Source of the DNA: Lentinula raphanica
Taxonomy: Eukaryota; Basidiomycota; Agaricomycetes; Agaricales; Omphalotaceae
NCBI GenBank assembly: GCA_027919835.1
Contig: JANVFP010000019.1
Coordinates: 186,001-250,000, forward strand
Length of the DNA stretch: 64,000 nt
Reading direction: 5' to 3'
Shown: positions 33,388 to 44,198 of the stretch, piece by piece
How positions within the stretch are numbered: position 1 is the stretch's first letter
Layout: each line of letters begins with the position of its first letter
Notes under the pieces: generated by a model
Databases searched by the model: none
The model's input: the letters and a program-made list of their open reading frames with translations, nothing else
Told to the model about the DNA's origin: nothing
Program-made: the position numbers and the translations under genes

Positions 33388-33681
33388 CACCTCGTCATCA
33401 CAACATAACAAGTGTACAGGCCAGACATGTGGTCCCGCATGTCTGGCCTGATCCCCTAAATTGTTGATCTGTCACTCACTGCCAATAATACTGGTAATAA
33501 TTACGATTTCTCTGAAATAGAAGGAGTCCAGCTCCCTTCATAGACCCATCACATAAGTCTCGTAAACTGTTCCGACGTCACCACGAACTTGTCCGTCAGC
33601 TTCCGAACGTTCATTCAAGCGCTCAGCTTACTCACTGGCGCTTATAACTTTCTCCCGCCTCCCGCCTTCTATCCCGCCTTT
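33388..33681 (+). repeat. Left TIR of KDZ-2
   Basis: About 294 bp, inverted copy of 43897-44190. Contains a subterminal hairpin at 33417-33450 (CAGGCCAGACATG, 8-nt loop, CATGTCTGGCCTG) and ends inside with repeated CCCGCCT words. Confidence 0.95.
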
Positions 33682-33834
33682 AGTTTCCCACCTCTACACC
33701 AGCTCTACACACTTACCGCTCAATATATTCATATTTTCCACTTCGTTGCTTGCTACGCTCTGAGATAGAACGTCTTGCCTCTTCTCAAGTTCATCGACCT
33801 CAAACAGAACACTTTACATTTTCTGAAGCCTGCA

Positions 33835-36800
33835 ATGTCTTCCAAACGCAGGAAAATCGTTCGCGCCATCAAGTCTACTGTGGGTCAAAGTCGCAGAGGC
33901 ACAGCCTACATGGAAACGAAGCTTATGAGGCATGCCGACATCACGAAAAAGAGAGAGCAAGCCGTTCTTGACAACATACATGCGGTCCGAGGTAAGTCAA
34001 GTTGAAAGGTAGCATTAGACATCCTTCTCATCTCGCAGTAGGTCTCAGCAATGAGGCTCGGAAAGCTCTACATGATGCATCTGCAGCTTCAGGAAGTATA
34101 GATCCTAGTGAGCAACTTATGGACATAGATGACGGCGTTGGTTTCAGTCAGCCTGACGGCCACAGTGGTGCTGAGGATTCTCCGCCTGCAGCTGATGTTG
34201 TCGTGGATATACGTGATGTGCTCAAGTTCTCTCGGTGCGTTTGCTTTCTCTTTTGTGACATATCTCTACTAACTTGATACAGTTGGAATAGTACTCGTCG
34301 TTATCAAGATAAGCGCAGCTGGAAGCAACGCATCCAAAGAACAAACGAAGCTTGGGCTCCTCTCATTGACAAGCTAACAGACGCGTATATCTCTTGGAAG
34401 TACAAACTTACATCACCCGACAACGACAACAACGAGGACTCCGGCTTCGAAATCAACGTAGTCAATATATACACGCTACAAGATACAGAGCACATCAAGA
34501 GAGGCGAGGATACGAATGCCGCCGTTGCTCTTGTATGTGCAGGCTATCTTGGCACAGCGCCTGAACAGCCTTCTCTCGCGATTTCACTCCAAACGCTCGA
34601 GCTCTTCCACACTCTCCGTCTTTTCAAACCCTCTCTCAGCATTGAGGCCTTTGCTAAAACTATATGCCATTCATACTCTGTAAGCCCCGGCTCTCCCTGA
34701 TCTGTCAGTAGAATAGGACGTCAATGCATTCTCTTAGATTCCTTACCGTCGGGGCCATCGCGCTGAACTTTCGAACGCGTTTGATATATATCTTACTATT
34801 CAACGGAATTTGCACAAACGTGTAGCCCAAGAACTCGGCCATACCTCCCCAGACTATCGAGTACTCAACAGCTGTCCTGCATGCTGCTACGAGGTATTTG
34901 AGTTTTCGACTCTTATTGATTCACTCTCTCAATATTTCTTCTCTCCTACACAGCTGGAGGATGAACCTCCGCTTGAGTTCTCGCGCATGTGGGTAGCCGA
35001 CGGAAACAACTCACTCAAACGCATGGCTGGCGTCGGCGGCCGGGCAAATGTTGATGTCCAGATCTTCAATGACAGTGATTACTACCTGTCAAGTGAATTC
35101 GTTAATTCATTCGCTGACGAAGTCATTCCCGCCCTTCGGGCCATGCTACGGGTGACGAGGATCAAGGTGAGGAGGAGTGGGTGGATGAGGGTGGTAGTGG
35201 TGATCCTACAGATGGAGCTCGAGATAGTGATGCTGTCAAACAGTGTACAGAAAACTGGAAAGCAGCTGCCTCGGACTCTCAGAAGAGGATGTGGAATATC
35301 TTCGAGGAATCTGGAGTTTTTGTGAGTGCGTGCCGGCATGGGTTCATATTATGGATCTGTGATATGGTGCGGAGTGGAGAACTGTAAGTGTTTTCCAAAA
35401 CATGTTCCTGGTGCGTCTCTCAAATGACAGCAACTTTCAGGGCAAAGTACCCACTTGCAATGGTCGGAAAGGCCCTCAAGATTTTTGGTCCCAAATGGCT
35501 TATGGGATACGACATTGGATGCAGTTTTGGAGGGACTATCACCAACAGCTCACTTGGAGAAGAATTCAAAGCTCGAGACTGCCGCACCTGTGTCAATGCG
35601 TTCCACGGGTACTCTCATAACGCAGTCTGTCAACAATCAAATCATCCACTCAACATCACAGGGATGGGTCTCGAAGATCTGGAAACCCTTGAACGATTCT
35701 TCTCGTGCTCCAATCAGCTTGCAGCCGTCACCCGATATATGACACCATTCCGACGGCGCATGTTTATTGATATGTTCCTCCAACAATGGGACCGTGATAA
35801 GTATCAGAATCTCGCGACTATGTTACACAACAACGTCATTCAAGCCCTTGAAATCATCGAGAACGACGGCCAAGCTTTACAGGCAGACCTTGATGCAAAA
35901 GGACTCTCTTTTCAAGACCTCGAGGCCTTTTTTCAGGACGAATCCAACCACACTCAAGAGCTCGGTAAAGAGACTGAGGCCGACCTCCATGCAGTTGCCT
36001 ACGTAGAGCTTCTGCAAGAGTATCGGGATTTGTGGTGAGTGCCGGTTAATCTTGGCCCTGGATTTTCTTTGATTTCGTCACTAGCCGCAAATGTGACAAC
36101 GCCCTCGTAACTTTCTGCTCCGAAACTTCTGCAGATTACGAATATCAACCGCCATCAGAAGCTTACAGTCAGGGTCTTTCGCGCACTCGCAAAGCCGAGA
36201 CTGAGCGACGGTTGTTGCGTGAGAAGCGAGACCAGGCGTTGGCTGATGTCTTGCGGATGGAAGCTGCGATGGGCATTACAGCTCGATGGCAAGTGACGGA
36301 TGAACCCTACATCGAGACCATCAAATACATCAACGCGCACAAGTACCAGAAGGCACTGGAGAGACTTCACAAACTTGTTGTCCTGCGATTGATGGAACTT
36401 CACAAGATGAACCTATCATTTACAGGTGCGCTACGAGTCACGACTCATGCCGCAGTCATTTGGTTGATGTATGTAACTGCAGGCTACAAAATGCGTACCC
36501 ACATATCAGCAGCCCTTCAACGCCGCTCCACTGCTATTCGAAACGCGGTTAGGACGTACAACAGTGCCGCCGCATCACTCGGGCGCCCAACGCTTGATTG
36601 GTCCCAGGTTACACATTATATGTTCCTGGAACAATTCAACATATTGCAGGACACTCGGCACAGTGTGCTTGACAAGCCTTGGGCGGACCCAGTCATCCGG
36701 CATCTCATGAAACAACACCGTCGAGTTTTGCGTGCAAAAGAAGAGCTTGTTCGCTGTAACATCGAAATCCGGCGACTGCTCACTTCCATTGTCGATGAAG

Positions 36801-37114
36801 ACAAGAAATTCAGTGAAGTACTCGAACGCCTCCACGGAACTCTTGTGTACCACCCTGTCAGTGACTTCATCCGTCGGCGCCGTGCAGTTAACTGTCTGCT
36901 GTTAAGCCGTATCCATCAAACTCAAGCCTTGCCGGGGTTCACTTGCCACCAAAATCCGGGTCAACGTAAAGGGTCCACGACGCGAGCTATACCGCCAGAG
37001 ATTCGCGATTTGCCGGACCCAGATTCCGACGGCGGTGACGATTATGAAGAGGATGAGGATGAAGGCGAAAGAGTTGGCGCTCTCATCGACGTTGTTGCAA
37101 ATCTCACTGTGTAG
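33835..37114 (+). CDS. KDZ transposase of KDZ-2 (CxC1-type), one apparent frameshift
   Basis: Exons: 33835-33991, 34042-34234, 34283-34679, 34738-34893, 34954-35383, 35441-36034 and 36085-37114. Conserved blocks: CPACCYE (zinc ligands) followed by 'MWVADGNNSLKR' (first catalytic Asp), 'SACRHGFILWICDMVRSGEL', 'LMGYDIGCSF' (second Asp), 'NAFHGYSHN' and 'GMGLEDLETLERFFS' (Glu). The C-terminal third is a helical region common to this KDZ group. In exon 5 the frame changes between 'SFADE' (about 35120) and 'GEEEW' (about 35170). This can be healed only by a 1-nt indel or by an unusually short 38-nt intron (GTCATT...ACGAG). The protein is therefore either recently broken or spliced at a minimal intron. 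Everything else is open. Confidence 0.85.
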
Positions 37115-37326
37115 TTGTCCTCACTATAATATCTCATGAATTCTACTTGTTTGCATCATTGAGAGAACCTGAATATCAAGAACTGCACTGGCAAGAAAGA
37201 CCGGCTTGAGATGCATGACGGCAATGAAAAGCACTTGGATGAGAGGCAAACAAAGGCAAAATTGACAGCATATCGAACATGAACGTTGTGGGGTTGACAA
37301 AAGAGCACCTGCAAAACTCGGTACAG

Positions 37327-37850
37327 CTAGAGTAGACTGTATTCCTCCTCCTCCGCCTCCTCACTCTTCTTCTTTTGACCCTCGGTCTCCTCTCTCAACC
37401 TTCGACTCTCCATACGCTGGACCTTAGCTCGTTCGGCGGCAGCTGCACGCCTTTCTTCCATTGCCCTGTCGGCACGCTGCTGAAACACCCTTTTTTCAGC
37501 CTGTTTTCGAGCGATAGTGCGTAAATTTTGAAGCACGTCGGTGGTGAGGGGTTGATGAGGGCGGCTGCGGGCATGCATTAAGCACAACTCCTTTCTATCA
37601 ACTGAATCAGGAAAAGAAGCAACGCGTAGATAGTTTATGAGGCTCACAGGAAGACTACTTCGTAAGGAGCACAGTCCAGCGCAAGGCGACTGCGTATCTC
37701 ATCCCGCTTCTCCACCAGAAGATCTATGAAAAGCTCAATAGATTCTGGGTCCTGTTCCTCGTCAATATCGTTGCGAAGCAGTTCGCGCTCCGCCTGGCCA
37801 GTGACGTGGATTTGCTCCGGGTCACGTATCGGATACCACCTGTCGGCCAT
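37327..37850 (-). CDS. KDZ-2 cargo: small charged coiled-coil protein
   Basis: Two exons, 37850-37648 and 37594-37327 (donor GTGAGC, acceptor GATAG), about 156 aa. The N-terminal half is acidic (RNDIDEEQDPESIELFIDLL). The C-terminal half is an Arg/Glu/Ala/Lys-rich coiled coil (RADRAMEERRAAAAERAKV) ending EEEEYSLL. No domain recognised. It is convergent with the transposase (212 bp between stops) and may be an accessory protein of the element. Confidence 0.6.
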
Positions 37851-38945
37851 AGGATGGAAGTCGAGGGGAAGAAAAAATGAAGGGGGGCCTCAGGGTTTGA
37901 TGTTCGGTTATTTAAAGTGATAAGCATAAAATTTGACAGCGAGCGTGGGCTAGGACTAAGAAGAGGAAGAGTGGTGTGAGAGCTTGTGAGAGGGAAGGGT
38001 GACTTCAAGTCCTGGGTTCTTGAGCTGGGTCCCGGGTCTTAGCACTAGTGCTCAGTGAATTTAGATACCTACCTGTCAGAGGTGTTTAGTACCGGCCTCG
38101 AAGAGTTGAAAGTACACGAAACACTGACTGTAGCACACCAAGCACTAGATGAGTCCTACACATACCAGCACACCCTTCAAGCCAGCCCTAGCCAGCCTCA
38201 AGATGGAGAAGCCTGCCCCTGTGAAAATCAACTCGAGCTGGTGAGGAACACGGCGGAGAGAGTAGAAAGGAAAGAAGTGTTCGTGGGAATGTTCCCGCTA
38301 AGGGAATATTCCCGCCCCCATTCCCGCTGCCCAAGAGATAAGCAAAATCTTGGGCTCAGATGAACCCCGATTGTTTCGAAATCTTCAACGCTGATACATT
38401 ATAATGCTAGAATGCTGTTGAGGCTCTGAAAGAATTTTAGACTCCTCAGATCTTGAGCCCAAGTTAAGTTGCCCAACAATAGAACCCAGGCTACCCCTAC
38501 CCCGTTATCAAACTCGATCTGCGTTAGGTACGCCGCGAGAGGGATTCACGAATGGTTTTATATGCTGTTACCTTCCGCCTTATGTGTGGCTTGGTGGGAT
38601 ACAATTTTATTTGGAGTTCTGGGAACCGTTCGAAGCTCAAGGGCTTTAACACAAACCAGCACAAACCTCGACAACCGCTCAGTTGGCAGTCCACCTCGAG
38701 AACTTGCATTTCTTGGTGCTCTGATGCGATCTGATGCACTGTAACACGTCACAACCGATCCCAATCGTGAGTTTCGGTGCTTCCTCACTCATATGCGTTG
38801 TTGACACATTTCCGCATAGTTTGAGCATGCAGCACTCCGACAACTTCAAAGCTTAGTCTATGAACATCCCTCCTTAGTTCCAGATACTTGCAGATCTCAA
38901 TGCAGCGCAAGAATCATGATATTGAAACACATTAATGAGATACAT
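37851..38945. other. KDZ-2 spacer
   Basis: No gene supported. Two nearby palindromes, GGGAATGTTCCC (38285-38296) and GGGAATATTCCC (38302-38313), and an inverted pair TTGGGCTCA/TGAGCCCAA (about 38350 and 38453). Short frames such as 38055-38363 lack coding features. Confidence 0.5.
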
Positions 38946-40688
38946 TCAAAGCCCAACTTCATCTAATGTAGAGAACAAGCCTAACCCCATAGTCCAGCGA
39001 GCTTTCTGAGGCCGGCTTGGATTTTTCTGCACTGCAAACCCATTATCTGCCCAGCGAAAGTTCGCACCTGGGGCATACTGTGTGAAAGAGAAACGCTGCT
39101 CCCCTTTTCTGATAGAAGTGTTTGAGTGGCAGCAAACGCCGGAGGGAATCGCAGCAAGCGTGCCAGGCGGGAACTCAATAACCAACTTAAGATCCCAGAG
39201 GACAAGGTGACCCCCAAGTGACGGGTTGTACCATCCGAGAGCCCAGATCCAGCACCAGCTGAAGGGCAGATTACTGAAGTCGATGTGAGGAAAACAAACC
39301 GTTTGCGGGCCAAAGTTAAAGGCGGCGGCAGGATAAACGCTGTTTGTAAAGAGCTGAAGGAGTGAAGAGTCGCTCTCGAGGAGCCGTTCAATGTAGTCCT
39401 CACAGTAGCAATACAGGCGCGGAGCCCAAGTCTTGAAAACGCCTAGAGCAGGCGTCAAAGGCAAGAACAGATTTCTGGCGGAAAAGACTCACCGGTTGCG
39501 AACCCGGATAAGCGTTGAAACGGCTTCGAGGCAGCTAGCTTCTTCAATACCTTCTTGTTCTTCTTGTTATGGCAGAAGTTCTGAGGACACTGTAGGTAAT
39601 GAACTCAGAGTTTGTGTGCGCTTAGCAGGCAAAAAACCCACCGTGCGGCCGTTGCCGTGAGAGAATCCGGCGTTGAGAGCAGGGAACGTTCCCCGACGGC
39701 TCTCCTTATGCTTAGCAGAAAAAGAACAAGACTTGCGAGAAACATTCAAAAGCTGAGCGGCTTCTTCGGCAGCCTCCTTGATCCCGGCGTCAGACGGGTA
39801 CACGACCAAGACGAATATGCGCGCTTCCGAATCCACAAGGGGGACGGTTTTCCTAGAGAATCAAGTAATCACGGGTTAGAAGGGGACGAGAATTGAGTAT
39901 AGCAGGAAACGACGAATACGCACCCAGGCTCCGCTTTGATAAGCTCGAACTGAACGTCAGCCCGGGGGCCTATGAGCTCCTCGAGCTTCCACACTCTCTC
40001 GTTACCTTCGGGTACGTGCTTGCGTGAGCCCTCGTACACAGTAGAGGCTACGCCGGCATCCTTTTCTATCGAGAAAGTGGTGAGGTGAGGCTTTTCGGCG
40101 AACGACGAAATCTTATGCCCCTGCCCCTCTATCTGAGCAGCACTCCTGGGGCCGGCCTCGCGTCTCTTTTTAGCACGGTTCCTCTTGCTCGACTGCTTGC
40201 TGCGAGAGGCTTTTCTTTTGTTCTTAGAGCCAAAGCTCAAGGTGTTTGAAGTTGTAGAGGGGCTTGCAGGGCGTGAGGAAGGAGGGGAGGATAAGGGAGT
40301 ACTGCTGAGCGAGGTTAAAGGAGAATCAGGGAAGTCTGAGAACTCCGGGAGGTCCAGGTCGTCGTACAGGCCTTCGTTTTCTACTGCCTGAAGAAGCGCT
40401 CCGGAAAAATCGAAACTACTCCGAACAACGCGGCACGAGCCGTCCAATGCGCCTAATCATGAGGTCAGAGGTGTTGAGAATGCAGTAGAGAGTGGTTGGG
40501 ATGGACTAGAAGGCCGAAGGCTGCCCCCAAAGCTGGCGAGAAAGCCAAAAACTTTCCTGGTTACTTCGTATTCCCGTGGCGACGAGTATTCAAAGGCCAA
40601 GGAAGCTCAAACTTCTTCACCGAGCTCCAATACAGCCTTTGGAATTCAAGACTCTGTGTAAATTGTAGAGCTCACCTTTAGAAGCCAT
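38946..40688 (-). CDS. TET/JBP-family 2-oxoglutarate/Fe(II) dioxygenase (KDZ-2 cargo)
   Basis: Exons 40688-40676, 40452-39924, 39852-39642, 39589-39493 and 39442-38946 join to exactly 449 codons (448 aa). The N-terminal ~130 residues are Ser-rich with a basic nuclear cluster (KNKRKASRSKQSSKRNRAKK). The catalytic double-stranded beta helix has all expected ligands: H-x-D in 'CFPHIDFSNLPF', the distal His in 'IPSGVCCHSNTSI' and the 2OG-binding Arg in 'KGEQRFSFTQYAPG'. The 'GGHLVLWDLKLVIEFPPG' block is characteristic of fungal TET/JBP. Known members oxidise 5-methylcytosine (or thymine in JBP). It probably acts on DNA in the nucleus, modifying element or host chromatin. The tiny first exon and its 223-nt intron are the least certain part. 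Confidence 0.85.
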
Positions 40689-40864
40689 CGTTGGTTCGCT
40701 TATCGTTGATCGTGAGATTGGCGAAGAAGAAGTCGCAGTTGATATTGTGACGTGACCGACTAGAACGTGACCAGTGCAGCTTGAACACTTTCACATCTTG
40801 ACATTTGGTTTAACAGAAATGCGCTCGAACTCGGACTCTACCTCATCTCCTCTCATCTCTCACC

Positions 40865-42033
40865 ATGCCTGAAGCACGTTTCGCTACTCTCGCTCTTCCC
40901 CTCGATCCTGGAGCTGTTGCTGTGTCTGGAGTACCAGTCCATGGTTTGAAAACCAGCATGTAAGTACTTCTGTCTGCAAAAGACCTTTATCGTTTATCAA
41001 TCAACGATCGCGCAGGCCGTTCACCAAAGGAGGCTACCGACGACCACCCATGCCAATCACCTTTGCCTGCTTAGATGGGGAGTTTGCAAAGTTTCTTTAT
41101 TGCAAGCTTCAACCCTACGTCGCGAACAACTTCAACAAGCTCGGGCCGCAGATTTTCATCGACGGCTTCACCAACTCAAGGGAGTTCAAGGAGGTGGCTG
41201 ACGCGGCGAATAAAGTCTCGTCTCTGTTCTGGTCTGTCAAGTTCGGTAAATCAGTTGGGGTGTTTTTCCAAACGTGAGTGAATCAACACGATCGACGTGA
41301 ATTCGCATTAATCGTCTTGTCATTCCCAGCTTGGAGGCTCTATCTAGCGTCGACGAAGCTACGACTGACTTTCAACAAGGGTTCGCCTTCCGCACCTTCA
41401 ATGAAGCAGTACGCTTCCATTTGGGCAACAACAATCGAAACCCAGCAAACAGGGTCTACGAATACAACCCCTCACAACCAGATCTCGCACAACAGGTTCG
41501 CCGAAAGCTGGGAATCGCTCGAGTACCTTCTCCTACTCCTCCCACTCCTCCCACTCCCCCATCAGACTCCGAGTGTGCAACAGAGACTGAGTCTGACCTC
41601 GACTTCTCTTCTTCCAGTACATCGGCTGCTTCGACTCCGAAGACGCCATGCGGGGTCAGGAGAACTCAATCAGCAAGCGCGAGCTCTGTCAACAACGACG
41701 TAGCTGCGGCTTCTCATTCGCCGCACATCTTCATTCAAGTCAACGCCCAGGGTGAGTCGGTTCAGTTTCAGGGAAGGCTGAGTTTCTGACAATAAGATAG
41801 GAACTCCGTCGGCAGCCAGACAACCAAACCCACAATTCTGGAGCCGTAGTGTGTTGGTGGCGTTGGGGTTTTCTGATGGTAAGGCTCGTAAGATTGGGAG
41901 CCGGGCCACGACTCTCTCGCTCGATGACTTTTTGCTGTATTGTCAATGCGATCAAAGGATTGCTGAGAAGGTGGGGAGGGAGTTGGCCGCCGTTCTCTGG
42001 GATATGAACAACAGGGGTGTTCAAAATTTGTAA
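40865..42033 (+). CDS. KDZ-2 cargo: unknown 335-aa protein
   Basis: Exons 40865-40959, 41016-41273, 41330-41751 and 41801-42033 join in frame (336 codons). An N-terminal segment of ~150 residues looks folded (MPITFACLDGEFAKFLYCK ... GPQIFIDGFTNSREF). It is followed by a Thr/Pro and Ser-rich disordered stretch (TPPTPPTPPS), and a C-terminal ~75-residue helical domain (LVALGFSDGKARKIGSR ... FLLYCQCDQRIAEKVG). No family recognised. It is divergent from the TET/JBP gene, whose start lies 177 bp away, so the two may share a promoter region. Confidence 0.65.
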
Positions 42034-42165
42034 AACATATAGTGACATCCGAATCTAACTCCTTTGCTGCCGTCGGTTGGCAACTAGTCAAACTCAGGGT
42101 GAGCCTGGTGAGGATACGTTGTTCAGGTGTGTGTCTACTCCCCGCTCACATCACACACTTCGAAT

Positions 42166-43783
42166 ATGGCAAGGAAAAAGGCAGAAGTTTCCGACCGTCT
42201 AGCCAATGCTTTGCGCAAGGCAGGTTCAGTCTCGCGGAAGCCGATTAAAATTCGTGTTGTACGTCCTCGAGTCAAACTCAGCCGTACTGAGAGGTTGCAG
42301 AAGAAACTGCAACGTCGTGAATTCAAGACCTCGTACAAGAAGGCCCTCGCGGAAGCAAGCGACGAACTACACAACCTTGCTGACGAAATTCACGCAAAGT
42401 TTCCGAACGTCTCTGTTGATCGAATTCTCAGCGACATATTCCAATCTCAGAGGCTCAAGGACTCGTCGAAGGACATCAGTCTTTATTCAGCCTTCGTCAG
42501 TGCAGAGATGGAGGCCCTTAACGCTGGTCAGTTTATGAGTTGCATTTTTATTCAGCATGCTCACACCTTTCGCAACAGATGTTCCTGCAGGACAGCCCCT
42601 CACGAAGTTGAATCAAGCCTCCAAAAATATTGCAGACAAGTGGGCAGCTATGAGCAAAGAGGAACGGGTTGCTGCGACGAAAGACCACGTAGTGAGTCTT
42701 CGTGAGCGTAAGGAAAGCAAGGAGTTAGGAACCTGGCACAACCAAGACATCAGTGCAAACCACGACACGAGCATGAGCGTTAGTCGTATCAAGGAGGAGG
42801 TGAGTGTGCATTTTTGTAGCTCAAACGGCGTCTTCTGACAACGGTATGCGTAGCTCACGCGTCTCAACTCCCGCACTGGAGATGAGTCGATCCTCATCAT
42901 CTGCCGAGGTTCCATCACCCGTTTTCACGCCCCGGAGTATTTCTGTTCCAGTCCGAAGGCAGAAAAGTTCCTCACAACCGTAATCAAAATCTCGAGCGAG
43001 GATATGTCATACAAAATGGATGCGTTCATGACTGTCGGCGTTGAAGGTAAGGACTAAGCTCAACCACTCTCGAAGTCGGTTCTGAATTGTTTGCAGGAGT
43101 TGCGCGAAACCAGGTCCAGGTGCTTATGGATTTGAAGGCTAGCACCGCCGCGTTGATTTTGAAGAAACTGAGTGAGTGATAAAAAAATCTGTTGTTCCTT
43201 GCTTACGTTCTATCGCGCTATCTTAGAGGAAGCTGGAGGGAGGCACGCCATCAAGAAGATGTACTACGTCAACTTCGAAGACCACATCACTCGCCAGTAT
43301 AAGATTATCGTGAAGAACTGGCCCCTCAAAGAGTTCAAAAGTCCGGGATCGTTGAACTCGCATGCCGACCTTACCGTCCTCTTCAACGCTTGGGATACCG
43401 GGGCTGCATACTTTCATAGAATGAGCCACCAAGAGTATGCAGATTGGGAGGCTAGTGGGGGTAGAGGTGTAGATATGGATGCTGCAGCAGAAGGAGGGTC
43501 AGAAGGACAGAACCATAGCCCAGACGAACCTCGCGCGCCATCTCCCGCAGCTACGCCTGCTTTCAGTACAGCCGCTCCTTCTACGCAGCAAGACTCCCAG
43601 CCCGCAGCCAGTAGTTCGAACTCGAACTTCGTATTCACGCACATGGTCACTAATCAGAACGGCGAAGCAGTGAGCACGACTAAGCGTGCTAGGAAGACTC
43701 GTTCGGACGCAGGAAAGCCCCGTCGCAAGAAGGCGAGGGCTGGAGGGGTTTCGGAGCCTGCTAACAGTGCAGAGGGGCAGTAA
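42166..43783 (+). CDS. KDZ-2 cargo: HMG-box-like DNA-binding protein
   Basis: Exons 42166-42526, 42579-42799, 42854-43046, 43097-43171 and 43227-43783 give 469 codons with no break. The N-terminus is basic (MARKKAEVSDRL; KLSRTERLQKKLQRREF). Residues ~105-165 resemble a diverged HMG box: 'DISLYSAFVSAEMEALNA', then 'KNIADKWAAMSKEERVAAT'. The central part is alpha/beta-like. The C-terminus is Ser/Pro-rich and ends with an AT-hook-like basic tract (GKPRRKKARAGG). HMG-like genes are reported companions of TET/JBP in fungal KDZ elements, which supports the call. Likely a nuclear DNA-bending or targeting factor. Confidence 0.65.
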
Positions 43784-43896
43784 TCGAGCCACAAACCTGC
43801 TATATAGACGTTATATCCTTCTCAATGAATACATTTATCTTCGTTTGGATGAAATATTGACAAAGTCATTTTAAGTTCGGCCGTACTTATATGAAA

Positions 43897-44190
43897 AAAG
43901 GCGGGATAAAAGGCGGGAGGCGGGAGAAAGTTATAAGCGCCAGTGAGTAAGCTGAGCGCTTGAATGAACGTTCGGAAGGTGACGGACAAGTACGTGGTGA
44001 CGTCGGAACGGTTTACAAGGCTTATGTGATGGGTCTATGAAGGGAGCTGGACTCCTTCTATTTCAGAGAAATCATAATTATTACCAGTATTATTGGCAGT
44101 GAGTGACAGATCAACAATTTAGGGGATCAGGCCAGACATGCGGGACCACATGTCTGGCCTGTACACTTGTTATGTTGTGATGACGAGGTG
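43897..44190 (-). repeat. Right TIR of KDZ-2
   Basis: Inverted copy of 33388-33681 with roughly nine single-base differences, so the two ends have diverged little. Followed at 44191-44198 by the second copy of the GCTTGGGG target duplication. Confidence 0.95.
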
Positions 44191-44198
44191 GCTTGGGG

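Larger units (their letters stand above)
33388..44190. mobile_element. Complete KDZ element (KDZ-2), 10.8 kb
   Basis: About 294-bp terminal inverted repeats (33388-33681 and 43897-44190, ~97% identical by eye, outer end CACCTCGTCATC). Perfect 8-bp target duplication GCTTGGGG at 33380-33387 and 44191-44198. An 8-bp target fits KDZ/Zisupton transposons. The paralogous locus at about 46700-46800 shows the same flanks joined without the element, confirming insertion. Cargo: KDZ transposase (+), charged protein (-), TET/JBP dioxygenase (-), unknown protein (+) and HMG-like protein (+). This is the gene set described for fungal KDZ elements by Iyer and colleagues (2014). Transposase has one apparent frameshift; the other genes are intact. 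Confidence 0.95.

Noticed and set aside
38055..38744. Small genes in the KDZ-2 spacer
   Set aside because: Short frames lacking introns, conserved motifs or promoter; palindromes in the region argue for non-coding sequence.
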